Below are positions 39,725 through 48,214 of a stretch of 64,000 bases of DNA, piece after piece. A program made the translations under genes and the position numbers. Under the pieces are notes generated by a model. It ran no database searches, was not told the origin of the DNA, and saw only the letters and a list, made by a program, of their open reading frames with translations. Each line of letters begins with the position of its first letter. Position 1 is the first letter of the stretch. This DNA is from Actinomycetota bacterium (GTDB taxonomy: Bacteria; Actinomycetota; Thermoleophilia; Gaiellales; Gaiellaceae): NCBI GenBank assembly GCA_003162055.1, contig PMNA01000017.1, positions 1 through 64,000 of the forward strand, written 5' to 3'.

Positions 39725-40756
39725 ATGAGCGAAGTTCGCATCGGCACCTGCTCCTTCGCCGACGTGGCGCTGCTGAAGAACTGGTATCCACGCGGCCTGG
39801 ACTCGAAGGACCGGCTCCGCTACTACGCCGAGCACTTCGACACCGTCGAGATCGACTCGACCTACTACCGGCTGCCGGGGGCCGGGATGAGCGCCGGCTG
39901 GGCCGAGCGCACACCGCCCGGCTTCCTCTTTCACGTCAAGGCCTTCGGGCTGATGACCAGGCATCCGGTACGCGTCGAGCAGCTGCCGGCGGATCTGCGC
40001 GCGGCGACCGAGGCGGACGAGCAGGGGCGCATCTTCCACCCGCCCGAGGAGCTTCGCGCTGAGGTCTTTCGCCGCTTCCTGGCCGGGATCGCGCCGCTTC
40101 GCGAAGCGGGCAAGCTGGGCGGCATCCTGTTCCAGCTTCCGCCCTACATCGTCTGCAAGGACTCGTCCTTCGACTACCTGACCTGGGCGAAGGAGCAGTT
40201 TCGGGACGCGACCGTGCTGGTCGAGTTCCGCCACGCCAGCTGGCTGGAGGAAGCGAACCGCGCCCGGACGCTCTCGTTCCTCAAAGAGAAGGGGATGGCG
40301 CTGGTGATCGTCGACGCGCCGCGGCTGGAGAGCAAATCGGTGATCCCGACCGTCGCCGAGCTGACCAGCGACGTCGCCTACATTCGCTTCCACGGCCGTA
40401 ACGCCGCCACCTGGCAGCATCGCGGCGGCAGCGCCGCCGACCGCTTCGACTATCTCTACACGCGCGAGGAGCTGGCCGAGTGGGTCGAGCCGCTGCGCGA
40501 GCTGAGCGGGCAAGCGCGGCAGCTTTTCGCCGTCTTCAACAACAACAACTCGAGCCCGCCGCCGGGACCACTGCAGGGCCCGGTCGCGCAGGCGCCGGCG
40601 AACGCGCTCATGCTGCGCCAGCTGCTGCTCGAAGCGGCTGTGCCGGTATCGGAAGGATTACGCGGTACAGCGCTCGAGAAATCGGAGCAGTACCGGATTG
40701 ACGAGATCGGGTCGCTGGAAGCTGACCAGGTGATTCGCCCCGGGGATGATCACTAG
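39725..40756 (+). CDS. DUF72 family protein
   Basis: 343 residues. VRIGTCSFADVALLKNWYP, LRYYAEHFDTVEIDSTYYRLP, FLFHVKAFGLMTRH, LGGILFQLPP and AYIRFHGRNAATW follow the DUF72 (YecE) barrel in order. The family's activity is unknown. The C-terminal ~50 residues go beyond the usual end and are antisense to the hydrolase gene (99-base overlap at 40658-40756). Confidence 0.9.
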   Translation: MSEVRIGTCSFADVALLKNWYPRGLDSKDRLRYYAEHFDTVEIDSTYYRLPGAGMSAGWAERTPPGFLFHVKAFGLMTRHPVRVEQLPADLRAATEADEQGRIFHPPEELRAEVFRRFLAGIAPLREAGKLGGILFQLPPYIVCKDSSFDYLTWAKEQFRDATVLVEFRHASWLEEANRARTLSFLKEKGMALVIVDAPRLESKSVIPTVAELTSDVAYIRFHGRNAATWQHRGGSAADRFDYLYTREELAEWVEPLRELSGQARQLFAVFNNNNSSPPPGPLQGPVAQAPANALMLRQLLLEAAVPVSEGLRGTALEKSEQYRIDEIGSLEADQVIRPGDDH

Positions 40757-41353
40757 CTCTCCGTCGGGCGCCAACTCGACCAGTTTTTTCGATTCGGCGG
40801 CCGTGCCCTGATCGAGCGCACCGGCAATCGCCAGGAAGGGACAGGGGAGCGTCCTGACCACCTCGGTCGTGTCCTCGCGGCCGATCATGGCCACCAGTTC
40901 CTGGACGACGCCCTCGGGGTCATGGGCCGCGATGCCGTTCTCCAGCGGCCTCGCCGCCGCCGACTCGGCATCGGCCCCGAGCGCGTAGTCGCGCATCGAC
41001 TGCCACTGCGCGAGCGAGCCTTTCTCGCGCACGCGAGCGATCGACTGATCGCGCCAGATTTTCCCGTCGGGCGGATCGGCCGCGGCGTGCGAGCCGACGA
41101 GCGCGAGCCCGCGCAGACGCTCCGGCGCCCGCTTGGCCATCGCCAGCGCGCAGTAGCCACCCATCGAGGCGCCTATCGCGACCAGGTCGCCGTCCGTTTC
41201 GGCGAGCAGCTGCTTCGCCCAGCCGTCGACCGACTCGCCGCGCCCCACCAGGCTGGGTGCTCGCACCTCATAGCCGGCAAGCGCCTCGAGCTGCGGCTCC
41301 CACATCTCCGGGCCCACCGGAAAAGCGTGAAGAAGAAGAACGGTCGTACCCAT
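40658..41353 (-). CDS. Alpha/beta hydrolase
   Basis: 231 residues from ATG 41353, six codons after the tracked start. VLLLHAFPVGPEMW has the oxyanion HxFP, the nucleophile Ser sits in IGASMGGYCAL, the acid Asp in AGALDQGT and the His in PGANHLVSF. Substrate unknown; several homologues are annotated as hydrolases of small esters. Its 3' end is antisense to the DUF72 gene. Confidence 0.85.
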   Translation of the reverse strand: MGTTVLLLHAFPVGPEMWEPQLEALAGYEVRAPSLVGRGESVDGWAKQLLAETDGDLVAIGASMGGYCALAMAKRAPERLRGLALVGSHAAADPPDGKIWRDQSIARVREKGSLAQWQSMRDYALGADAESAAARPLENGIAAHDPEGVVQELVAMIGREDTTEVVRTLPCPFLAIAGALDQGTAAESKKLVELAPDGELVIIPGANHLVSFQRPDLVNPVLLRFLERCTA

Positions 41354-41508
41354 GCGGCTCGCCTCCATCAATCGATTCGGTCGCGGCTCGCTCGACGAGT
41401 CAAGATTACCCGGCCTCGGCCGCTGCCGCGCCGGGCGCAGACTCCCCCCGGCAGAAGGAATAGACTCAGATTCGCTTATCGCCGCATTCTCTCGAAGGGA
41501 GAGCTCTT

Positions 41509-41943
41509 TTGAAACGCACGCTTGTCGCGCTCCTGCTGCTGGCAGCAGTACTGATCCCCATCAGCAGTGCCGGGGCTGCGACGCCAGAGGCCAAGCAAAT
41601 CAAGATCCTGCAGAAGCAGGTCAAAGTGATGCAGAAGCAGGTCAAGACGCTGCAGAAGCAGGTCAAGACGGCAAATACCGAGGCGATGTACGGCTACGTC
41701 CTCGGCTACGTCAACATTCAGGCCACAACCTGCACCTTGGCGGTCGTCGCCGACAACTTCCAGGCAACCTGGAAAGCGCTCGACACCGCCGGAATCACCG
41801 GTACGCCTTTCACCGCGCTGGCAGCGACGCCTCAGGATGATTACGGCGCCTGCTCGGATGCCGGCATCACGCGTCAGACTGGATTGGGCCTGCCCAGCTG
41901 GACTGCGTACGACAGTCTCATGAACTACCTCTACGGCACCTAA
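41509..41943 (+). CDS. Small secreted protein with an N-terminal coiled coil
   Basis: 144 residues from TTG 41509 with GGGAG upstream. A signal peptide (MKRTLVALLLLAAVLIPISSAGA) is followed by a heptad repeat of QKQVKxL (about 30-55), then a Thr/Ala/Asp-rich region with two Cys (TTCTLAVV, GACSDAG). I do not recognise the fold. Extracellular; a hairpin terminator follows. Confidence 0.7.
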   Translation: MKRTLVALLLLAAVLIPISSAGAATPEAKQIKILQKQVKVMQKQVKTLQKQVKTANTEAMYGYVLGYVNIQATTCTLAVVADNFQATWKALDTAGITGTPFTALAATPQDDYGACSDAGITRQTGLGLPSWTAYDSLMNYLYGT

Positions 41944-41970
41944 CCGGCTGCGAGAGCGAACGTTCGAACG

Positions 41971-41994
41971 CAAACGGGCCCTCGGGCCCGTTTG
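41971..41994 (+). terminator. Terminator after the secreted coiled-coil protein
   Basis: AAACGGGCCC and GGGCCCGTTT form a 10-bp stem with a two-base loop, followed by TGTCCG. It lies 28 bases after the stop codon. Confidence 0.7.
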
Positions 41995-42045
41995 TCCGTC
42001 TCTGGGCCCACTCCGGAAGAGATCGCGAACCTGGTGGAATGGGCG

Positions 42046-42663
42046 TCAGACCGAGCGTTCGAGCGCTGAGGCGATCTGATGAAAGTCACCGAAGGGCTCG
42101 TAGGGCTTGCCGATCGCGTCGAGATAGCGAGCCAGGCCGCAACGGGCGAAGATGCGCGAGGAGGCGAGCGCCGGGCAACGATCCGAGTAGCCGTTCCCCA
42201 CGTAGACCACCTCGCCGGGCGGCAGCTTCGGGCGCTTGCAGCGCTCGCCGCAGACCGGGCAGATCTCTCCGCCGAAATGGACGCGCCAGCCCGACTCCCC
42301 GTCCGAGACGAGCTCGTTGGCGAGTAGATCCGCCTCGACGCCGAAGTGCTCGAGCAGCGGCTCGATCAGCTGGCGGATATTGGAGGAAAGTAGTAGCGGC
42401 CGCTCGCGCTTGGCCAACTCGACGAAACCGGGACGCAGCTCGACGTGCTCGATCAGCCAATCGATGACCTCCTCCAAGGGCGTCGTGATCGTCGCCATTT
42501 CACTCTCGATCACGTGCTGGAGCGTCACCGGCAGCGGCTTGGAATCGTCGATGAAGGCATCCGAGAAGCGATCGACGAGCTCGGCGTCGCCGAACTCGCG
42601 CACGATCAGATCCATCGTGTCGGCGACGGTGACGGTTCCGTCCCAGTCGATTACGAGCCGCAT
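42046..42663 (-). CDS. HAD-superfamily phosphatase, MtnX-like
   Basis: 205 residues from ATG 42663 (MRLVIDWDGTVTVADTMD). The DxD nucleophile pair is DWDGT, motif II is LLLSSNI, and motif IV GNGYSDRCPA. A CPVCGERCKR Cys cluster interrupts the cap region and may bind zinc. The fold suggests the MtnX/SerB-like group acting on phosphorylated small molecules; methionine-salvage partners are not nearby. Confidence 0.8.
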   Translation of the reverse strand: MRLVIDWDGTVTVADTMDLIVREFGDAELVDRFSDAFIDDSKPLPVTLQHVIESEMATITTPLEEVIDWLIEHVELRPGFVELAKRERPLLLSSNIRQLIEPLLEHFGVEADLLANELVSDGESGWRVHFGGEICPVCGERCKRPKLPPGEVVYVGNGYSDRCPALASSRIFARCGLARYLDAIGKPYEPFGDFHQIASALERSV

Positions 42664-42697
42664 ACTCACAGGCTATCCGCCGCGACCTCCGTAACGA

Positions 42698-42773
42698 AGC
42701 GGTTCGGGTGACTGCTGGCGCTGCGAATCGGTCGCATTGGTCGTGCGGGCCTAGCGGAATAGGCCCTAAGGCT
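42698..42773. repeat. 76-bp repeat, left copy
   Basis: Begins AGCGGTTCGGGTGACTGCTGG and aligns ungapped with 44243-44318 at about 78%, with the first 45 bases nearly identical. It overlaps the stop of the CDF gene and so lies at its 3' end. Confidence 0.6.
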
Positions 42774-44145
42774 CGGTGTGTATGACCAGCCGCTTGATCC
42801 CGGCGCACTTGCGGTGCACCTCCTGCTCTATCTCGGACGCTCGCTTGTGAGCCTCCGAGAGAGTGATCTCGGGATTGAGCGCCACGATCACATTGACGAC
42901 AAGGCCCTCTTCGGTACGTACGAAGCGAACCGCCCTCGGAGGCGCGCCCGTCACCTTGCGCACCACCGCTCGAATCGCGTCGCCGTAGTCGCGCGTCTGA
43001 ACACGGGGCGCGGCGATTCCCGTGACCTCCTCGTCCAGTGGCTCGAGATGAGTCACCACGGCGGCGATCTCGGGACGTGCGTCCATGATTGCCTGCTCGA
43101 CTTGCGAGGCCAGCTCGTGAGCCTGGTCGAGCATCAGATCTCCCGGAAGCTTGAGGTGCAGCGAGACCTCGTGCCGGCCCTCCAGGTCGGCGATGGTCAG
43201 ATTGTGAATCTCGCGCACACCACGCACGCTCATCGCCGCCGCGCGCACCGCCTCTGTCAGCTTGGCCTCGCTCTCGGGCTCGACGTGAACGACGACCTCG
43301 CCGCCGTGCAGCATCCCTTCGAGCGCCTTCTCGATCTGATCGGCGGCGGCGTGCCCCTCGCCGACGACGGCTTCGGGCGGGACGCCGATCACGACCTCCG
43401 CGTAGTAGCGCCCACCCCCCTCGCGCACGCGCAGCTGCTTCAGATCGACGGGAGGCTCGAGAGCGGCGATCTCCCCCCTGACCTCTTCCGTCTCGAGGCG
43501 CGGACTACGGTCGATCAGGATGTCGGCGTTCTTGAAGGCGAGTCGCGCGGCCGCGTAAAGGACGACCACGGCGATGAAGATGGCGGCGATCGAGTCGGCC
43601 TTGGGATAGCCGGCGCGGACGAAAATCAGCCCGACGAGCACCCCGGTCGAGCCGGCCAGATCGCCGATGAAATTGAGGGCGTTCGACTGCAACGCGGCGC
43701 TGCGGAGCCGGACCGAGGCACGGACGAAGATGACCGTTCGGCCGGCATCGACCAACATCACGATCAGGATCACGAGGATCGCCCACCAGGTCGCGTCGAC
43801 CGCGGGCGGGCTGGAGCTGGCGAGTCGTTGCGACGCCGTGAAGGCGATCCAGATGCTGGCCAGGAAGAGTAGGGACGACTCCGCGAGCGCCGCCAGATGC
43901 TCGACCTTGGCGTGGCCCCAGGGATGCTCGACGTCGGCCGGCCTGGCGGCGAGCCCGACAGCGAAGAGCGTCATCAGAGCCGTTACCAGATCGAGGCCCG
44001 AGTCCAGCGCGCCGGAGAGAAAGGCCAGGCTGCCGGTGATCAGGCCCGTCGTTACCTTGAGCGCGATCAGGCCCACCGCTGCGCCGACCGAGATCAGGGC
44101 CGTCTTCTGCTGCGAGCTCAGGGTCTTTTTATCTCGCGAGGTCAC
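42766..44145 (-). CDS. Cation diffusion facilitator (CDF) transporter with extended C-terminus
   Basis: 459 residues. About six transmembrane helices in the first ~215 residues contain the CDF motifs SGALDSGLDLV and HPWGHAKVEH (metal-site Asp and His) and SNALNFIGDLAGS. The C-terminal part carries three ferredoxin-like dimerisation repeats (LKQLRVREGGGRYYAEVVIGVP, VREIHNLTIADLEGRHEVSLHL, FVRTEEGLVVNVIVALNPE), where most CDFs have one. It should export Zn2+, Fe2+ or Mn2+. It lies between two copies of a 76-bp repeat. Confidence 0.88.
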   Translation of the reverse strand: MTSRDKKTLSSQQKTALISVGAAVGLIALKVTTGLITGSLAFLSGALDSGLDLVTALMTLFAVGLAARPADVEHPWGHAKVEHLAALAESSLLFLASIWIAFTASQRLASSSPPAVDATWWAILVILIVMLVDAGRTVIFVRASVRLRSAALQSNALNFIGDLAGSTGVLVGLIFVRAGYPKADSIAAIFIAVVVLYAAARLAFKNADILIDRSPRLETEEVRGEIAALEPPVDLKQLRVREGGGRYYAEVVIGVPPEAVVGEGHAAADQIEKALEGMLHGGEVVVHVEPESEAKLTEAVRAAAMSVRGVREIHNLTIADLEGRHEVSLHLKLPGDLMLDQAHELASQVEQAIMDARPEIAAVVTHLEPLDEEVTGIAAPRVQTRDYGDAIRAVVRKVTGAPPRAVRFVRTEEGLVVNVIVALNPEITLSEAHKRASEIEQEVHRKCAGIKRLVIHTEP

Positions 44146-44242
44146 AGTGAAAGCCTATCCCGTTAGGGAGGCGCGATCGAGGTGGTTGAGGCCTGGCTGC
44201 CAGGAGTCGCACTAGCCGCGAAGGCGCACTGGTAGTGCGGCG

Positions 44243-44318
44243 AGCGGTTCGGGTGACTGCCGGCGCCTCGAATCGGCCGCATCGGGTCTGCCTCCCTGGC
44301 GGGACAGGCTTTTAGGCT
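44243..44318. repeat. 76-bp repeat, right copy
   Basis: Second copy, in the same orientation as 42698-42773. It lies 28 bases past the htpX stop, so both copies follow the 3' ends of minus-strand genes. A small CGCACT/AGTGCG hairpin sits just beside it at about 44225-44239. Confidence 0.6.
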
Positions 44319-44346
44319 AGTACCCCGAGCGCGGTGTTGAGTCCGA

Positions 44347-45279
44347 TCAGCTCAACGCCGGCTGCGAACCGGTCAGCGCCGAGAGCTGAAAGCCGCCCAT
44401 CTTCTCGAGCGACTCGATGCGGGCGTCGAGCGAGGGGTGGGTGTCGAACAGGCCGCTCAGTGCCGAGCGCACACCGCTTACGTTGTTCAGCGGCGTCTCG
44501 ATGTAGAGGTGGGCGGTGGCGCGGTTGGCGTGGCGGAGCTCGGTCGTGTCCTGCTTCAGCTTCCAGAGCGCCATCGCCAGCCCTTCGGGGTCGCCGGTGG
44601 TCTCGGCCGAGGCCTCGTCGGCCAGGTACTCGCGCCGGCGCGAGAGCGACATCTGAATGCCGAAGGCGGCGATCGGGGCCAGGATCAGCATCGCCAGCCC
44701 GATGATCATCAGGATCGGGTTGCCGTTGCGGCGCCTTCCGCCGCCGAAGAAGGCGAAGCGCAGTGCGAGGTCGGCGACGAGAGCGATGACGCCGACGAGC
44801 ACCGCGGCCAGGCTCATCAGGCGCACGTCGCGGTTACGGACGTGCCCGATCTCATGCGCGATCACCGCCTCGAGCTCGCGCTTGTTCATCATCGCGAGCA
44901 GCCCCGTCGTCGCGGCGACATAGGCGGTCTTGGGCGAGCCGCCGGCGGCAAAGGCGTTCGGGCAGGGATCGTCGACCACGCGCACCTCCGGCGTCTGCTC
45001 GAGACCGGCGGCGATGGAGGCGTTCTCGACCGCGCGCACCAAATCGGGGTACTGCTCCTTGGTCACCGGCCGGGCGCCCGTCCAGGAGGCGATCATCTTG
45101 CCGTTGGCAAACCAGGCGAAGATCGCATACGCGAAGGCAATGGCGGCGATGATGATCAGCGCGTAGCCGCCGTAGAGAGCCTGCACCGCGGTGCCGATGG
45201 CGACGAAGACAAGGCCGAAGCAGAGCACGAGCATCCCGGTGCGGATGCGATTGGAGCGAATCTGCTCCTCGAGCGTCAT
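44347..45279 (-). CDS. htpX: HtpX-like zinc metalloprotease (peptidase M48)
   Basis: 310 residues. Two N-terminal and two central transmembrane helices surround HEIGH (His142, Glu143, His146), with the third ligand Glu in REYLADEASAE. Membrane-bound quality-control protease degrading damaged membrane proteins. Start overlaps the lemA stop (ATGA), and LemA-M48 pairs are common. Confidence 0.92.
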   Translation of the reverse strand: MTLEEQIRSNRIRTGMLVLCFGLVFVAIGTAVQALYGGYALIIIAAIAFAYAIFAWFANGKMIASWTGARPVTKEQYPDLVRAVENASIAAGLEQTPEVRVVDDPCPNAFAAGGSPKTAYVAATTGLLAMMNKRELEAVIAHEIGHVRNRDVRLMSLAAVLVGVIALVADLALRFAFFGGGRRRNGNPILMIIGLAMLILAPIAAFGIQMSLSRRREYLADEASAETTGDPEGLAMALWKLKQDTTELRHANRATAHLYIETPLNNVSGVRSALSGLFDTHPSLDARIESLEKMGGFQLSALTGSQPALS

Positions 45280-45851
45280 TGTGAAGCGGTGCCGCCGGAG
45301 AAGTCGACGTCCGGCAGCTGCCCCTCGGCGAGCGACTCGAGGGCGAAGAACTCACGCTCGTGGAAGCCGCCGAGCTTGGCCACGATCAGGTCGGGGAAGC
45401 TCTGCAGGCGGCTGTTGTACTGGTAGACGGTCTGGTTGTAGTAACGCCGTGCGGCCGCGATCTTGTCCTCGGTGTCGGTCAGCTCGTCCTGCAGCTTCTG
45501 GAAGTTCTCGCTCGCGCGCAGTTGCGGGTAGGCCTCGCTGACGGCGAACAGGCGCCCCAGGGCAGCGCTCGCCTGCTTGTTGGCCTCGCCGGCCTGGGCC
45601 GGGCCGGTCGCCTGCTGCATCGCCGTCCTGGCCGCGGTCACCTCCTCGAACACCTCGCGCTCGTGCGCCGCGTAGCCCTTGACGGCCTCGACCAGGTTGG
45701 GGATCAGGTCGCTGCGGCGCTTGAGCTGCACGTCGATGTTCGACCAGCCGCGCTTGGCTTCGTTGCCGAGCCGCACCAGGTGGTTGAAGATCAGGACCGC
45801 CCAGATTGCGGCCAAGACAACAACAGCGACGATTACGTACACGGCGATCAT
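45276..45851 (-). CDS. LemA family protein
   Basis: 191 residues. One N-terminal transmembrane helix is followed by the all-helical LemA domain: NHLVRLGNEAKRGWSNIDVQLKRRSDLIPNLVEAVKGYA and YNQTVYQYNSRLQSFPDLIVAKLGGF. The role is not settled; linkage to HtpX suggests membrane protein quality control. Probably the first gene of a two-gene operon. Confidence 0.93.
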   Translation of the reverse strand: MIAVYVIVAVVVLAAIWAVLIFNHLVRLGNEAKRGWSNIDVQLKRRSDLIPNLVEAVKGYAAHEREVFEEVTAARTAMQQATGPAQAGEANKQASAALGRLFAVSEAYPQLRASENFQKLQDELTDTEDKIAAARRYYNQTVYQYNSRLQSFPDLIVAKLGGFHEREFFALESLAEGQLPDVDFSGGTASQ

Positions 45852-45950
45852 GTTGGCCGCGATTATACGAGGCCGAAGCTCCGTGAGAGCTCCGCACCCA
45901 GACGCGGGAATTTTGTCAATTAGAAAGCGGTGCGTTAGGATCGGCTAGAG

Positions 45951-46463
45951 GTGGGGGCCCGGCGCCGGTTCACTGCACTGATGATCGTGGTCTCGGCCGC
46001 GATTCTCGGCACGTTGTTCGCGGGCTGCGCTGCCCACTCGAAGGCGAGCCAGGGTGTGTCTGGCAATGTGCCGAAATGCGGCGCCGGGACTCTCCTTCTC
46101 TCTTTGCAAGCCGAGGGAGCGTCGGGCACGGCGGTTGTTTTCGCTTTTCTTCTCAACCGGAGCGGATCGGCTTGCATCGCCTCGGGACGAGCGTCGTTCG
46201 AGATCGAGCAGAGCCGAGAGCGCGCGAAGGTCCAACACAACCCGCTGAGAATCCCGGTACACCTCCGGCTCTCATCTGGGCAACAGAGATTCGCGACCCC
46301 CATCGATTGGAGCAACTGGTGCGGGTCCCGGCGCCACCCCGATGTCGTATCGCACTTCGACGGTCTGGCGACACATTTTCGTTTCAAAGGTAAATGGGCG
46401 TATGTCGTTCCCCGTTGCGATCAGCCAGGAAGTGCGTCGAAGCTGCTTCCGACGAACTCCTAA
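45951..46463 (+). CDS. DUF4232-like exported protein
   Basis: 170 residues from GTG 45951. A signal sequence ends in LFAGC, a possible but imperfect lipobox. The mature part (CGAGTLLLSLQAEGASG..., FLLNRSGSACIASG) resembles DUF4232 domains of actinobacterial secreted proteins. Four Cys could form two disulfides. Base composition is a little lower in GC. Function unknown. Confidence 0.6.
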   Translation: MGARRRFTALMIVVSAAILGTLFAGCAAHSKASQGVSGNVPKCGAGTLLLSLQAEGASGTAVVFAFLLNRSGSACIASGRASFEIEQSRERAKVQHNPLRIPVHLRLSSGQQRFATPIDWSNWCGSRRHPDVVSHFDGLATHFRFKGKWAYVVPRCDQPGSASKLLPTNS

Positions 46464-46512
46464 CGCGACACTCAGAGTCGGAATCCGCCTATTTCTACGC
46501 TAGGGTTTTGGC

Positions 46513-46791
46513 ATGGCCGAGGCAACTCGCGACGATCTGGAAGCGCTGGTCGCGGCGGCGACACCGCATTTCGCCTTCCAGCTGCGTGCGCGCCTGCAGG
46601 AGCTGGTAGCCGAGCTGCCCGCGGAACATCCGGCGCGCGCCTACGCTGAACAGCAGTTGGAACTGCTCGACCGGCTCGGCTACGCCTCCTCCAAGGCCGA
46701 ACAGGGCGGACTGGAAGCACGATCGAAACCGGGCTGGGAGCAGATCCCGAGCTCGGCGACGGCCGCCGATCCGCTGCCGAGAGAGCAATGA
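46513..46791 (+). CDS. Small helical protein upstream of fabL
   Basis: 92 residues from ATG 46513. The first 55 are strongly helical (DDLEALVAAATPHFAFQLRARLQELVAEL), then a flexible tail. No family recognised. Its stop overlaps the fabL start by four bases, so the two are likely coupled. Confidence 0.6.
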   Translation: MAEATRDDLEALVAAATPHFAFQLRARLQELVAELPAEHPARAYAEQQLELLDRLGYASSKAEQGGLEARSKPGWEQIPSSATAADPLPREQ

Positions 46792-47555
46792 CAGGCGCCG
46801 AGAGCGGCAAGGAAACGGCCCGGCAGAAAGCGGGCACGGTGCTCGTCACCGGCGGCTCGCGCGGAATCGGCAAGGCGATTGCGCTCAGGCTGGCGCGTGA
46901 GGGCGCCGCGCGGGTGGCGATCGGCTACCTGCGCAGCGACCGCGCCGCCGAGAAGACGGCCACGGAGATCGAGGCGCTCGGCTCGGAGCCGCTGCTGGTG
47001 CGCGGCAACATCAGCTCCACGCGAGTGCTCGAGCAGGTCGCGGAACTGGGCCCGCTCGCGGCGCTCGTCCACAACGCCGCCACCGGCGTCGCTCGCCCCG
47101 CGCTCGAGACCGATGTCCGTCACTGGGACTGGACGCTGAACGCCAACGCCCGTGCCTTCCTACAACTCGCCGCCGTGGCGGCGCCGCAGATGGCGCCCGG
47201 CTCCTCGATCGTCGCCATCTCCAGCCTCGGCTCCTCGCGCGTGCTCAAGAACTACGCCTTGATCGGCACCTCCAAGGCGGCGCTGGAGGCGCTCGTCCGC
47301 TACCTGGCCGTCGAGCTGGCGCCGCGCGGGATACGCGTCAACGCCGTCTCCGGCGGCCTGGTCGAGACCGGCGCGCTGGAGCATTTCCCCAACCGCGAGG
47401 AGATGCTGCGCATGGGCCGCGAGCGCACGCCGGCCGGGCGAATGGTCGCGCCCGAGGACATCGCCGCTGTGGTGGCCTTTCTTCTTTCGCCCGCAGCGGA
47501 GATGATTCGAGGACAGACGATCATCGTCGACGGCGGATTCTCGCTTCCGGCTTAG
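46788..47555 (+). CDS. fabL: Enoyl-ACP reductase III-like short-chain dehydrogenase
   Basis: 255 residues. NAD(P) binding TGGSRGIGKAIAL lies near residue 22, and the active site reads NYALIGTSK, a Tyr-x6-Lys spacing typical of enoyl reductases of the FabI/FabL type rather than the Tyr-x3-Lys of FabG. SSLGSSR, NAVSGGLVETGALEHFPNRE and RGQTIIVDGG follow Bacillus FabL closely as I recall it. It should reduce trans-2-enoyl-ACP in fatty acid synthesis. It lies in a plus-strand operon with a methyltransferase and FMN reductase. Confidence 0.8.
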   Translation: MTGAESGKETARQKAGTVLVTGGSRGIGKAIALRLAREGAARVAIGYLRSDRAAEKTATEIEALGSEPLLVRGNISSTRVLEQVAELGPLAALVHNAATGVARPALETDVRHWDWTLNANARAFLQLAAVAAPQMAPGSSIVAISSLGSSRVLKNYALIGTSKAALEALVRYLAVELAPRGIRVNAVSGGLVETGALEHFPNREEMLRMGRERTPAGRMVAPEDIAAVVAFLLSPAAEMIRGQTIIVDGGFSLPA

Positions 47556-47563
47556 GAGGCCCG

Positions 47564-48214
47564 GTGGAGCCAACTGAAGAGAACATCAGGGTCTGGGACG
47601 AGATCCACCAACGCCGCGAGCGCGAGTACGAGAGCCTGCCGGAGCGCGTCGTCGAGCTGCTACCGAACCTCCGGGAGCGCTCGGTCTGCCACCTCGGTTG
47701 CGGCACCGGCGGGCAAACGCTGCAGTTCGTCGATCTGGGCGCGTTCCTGACCGGGGTCGATCCGTCGGCCAACGCTCTCGTGCGTGCGCGCGAGAGTGGG
47801 CCGAGCGTGGCCTGGGTGCACTCGCCCCTGGACGAGCTGCCGCTGGAACTGAAGCGCGGCCGTTTCGATCTCGTCTACGCCGGGGTGGGCTCACTCGCGC
47901 GCGTCAGCAACATCAACGAGTTCGCGCACGGCATCGCCGGCGGGCTCAGGCCCGGCGGCGGCCTGATCCTGTTCGACATCCACCCCGCCAGGCGCTGCCT
48001 CGACGCCATCCTGCACTGGCGCGAGGACTACTTCGCCCCGGTCACCTCCGAGGGGATGGGGCTCTGGCGCATCGGTCAGATCATCATGGCGCTCGCCGGC
48101 GCCAACCTGCACCTGCGCGCCTTCGAGGAGTTCCCCGGCGAGCGCGCCTTCACCCGCTTCGAGCAACGCGTCCCGGCCGAGCTTCTGATCCTCGCGGAAA
48201 GGAAAATCAATTGA
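47564..48214 (+). CDS. Class I SAM-dependent methyltransferase
   Basis: 216 residues from GTG 47564 with AGGAGG four bases upstream. SAM motif I reads VCHLGCGTGGQTLQF, motif II GVDPSANAL, and post-I FDLVYAGVG; LRPGGGLILFDIHP is motif III. The substrate is unknown. Its stop overlaps the TTG start of the FMN reductase. Confidence 0.85.
   Translation: MEPTEENIRVWDEIHQRREREYESLPERVVELLPNLRERSVCHLGCGTGGQTLQFVDLGAFLTGVDPSANALVRARESGPSVAWVHSPLDELPLELKRGRFDLVYAGVGSLARVSNINEFAHGIAGGLRPGGGLILFDIHPARRCLDAILHWREDYFAPVTSEGMGLWRIGQIIMALAGANLHLRAFEEFPGERAFTRFEQRVPAELLILAERKIN

Noticed and set aside
42698-42773. tRNA-like sequence or attachment site because of GGTTCGGGTGACTGC
   Set aside because: No cloverleaf can be drawn, no anticodon arm is present and no integrase is nearby.
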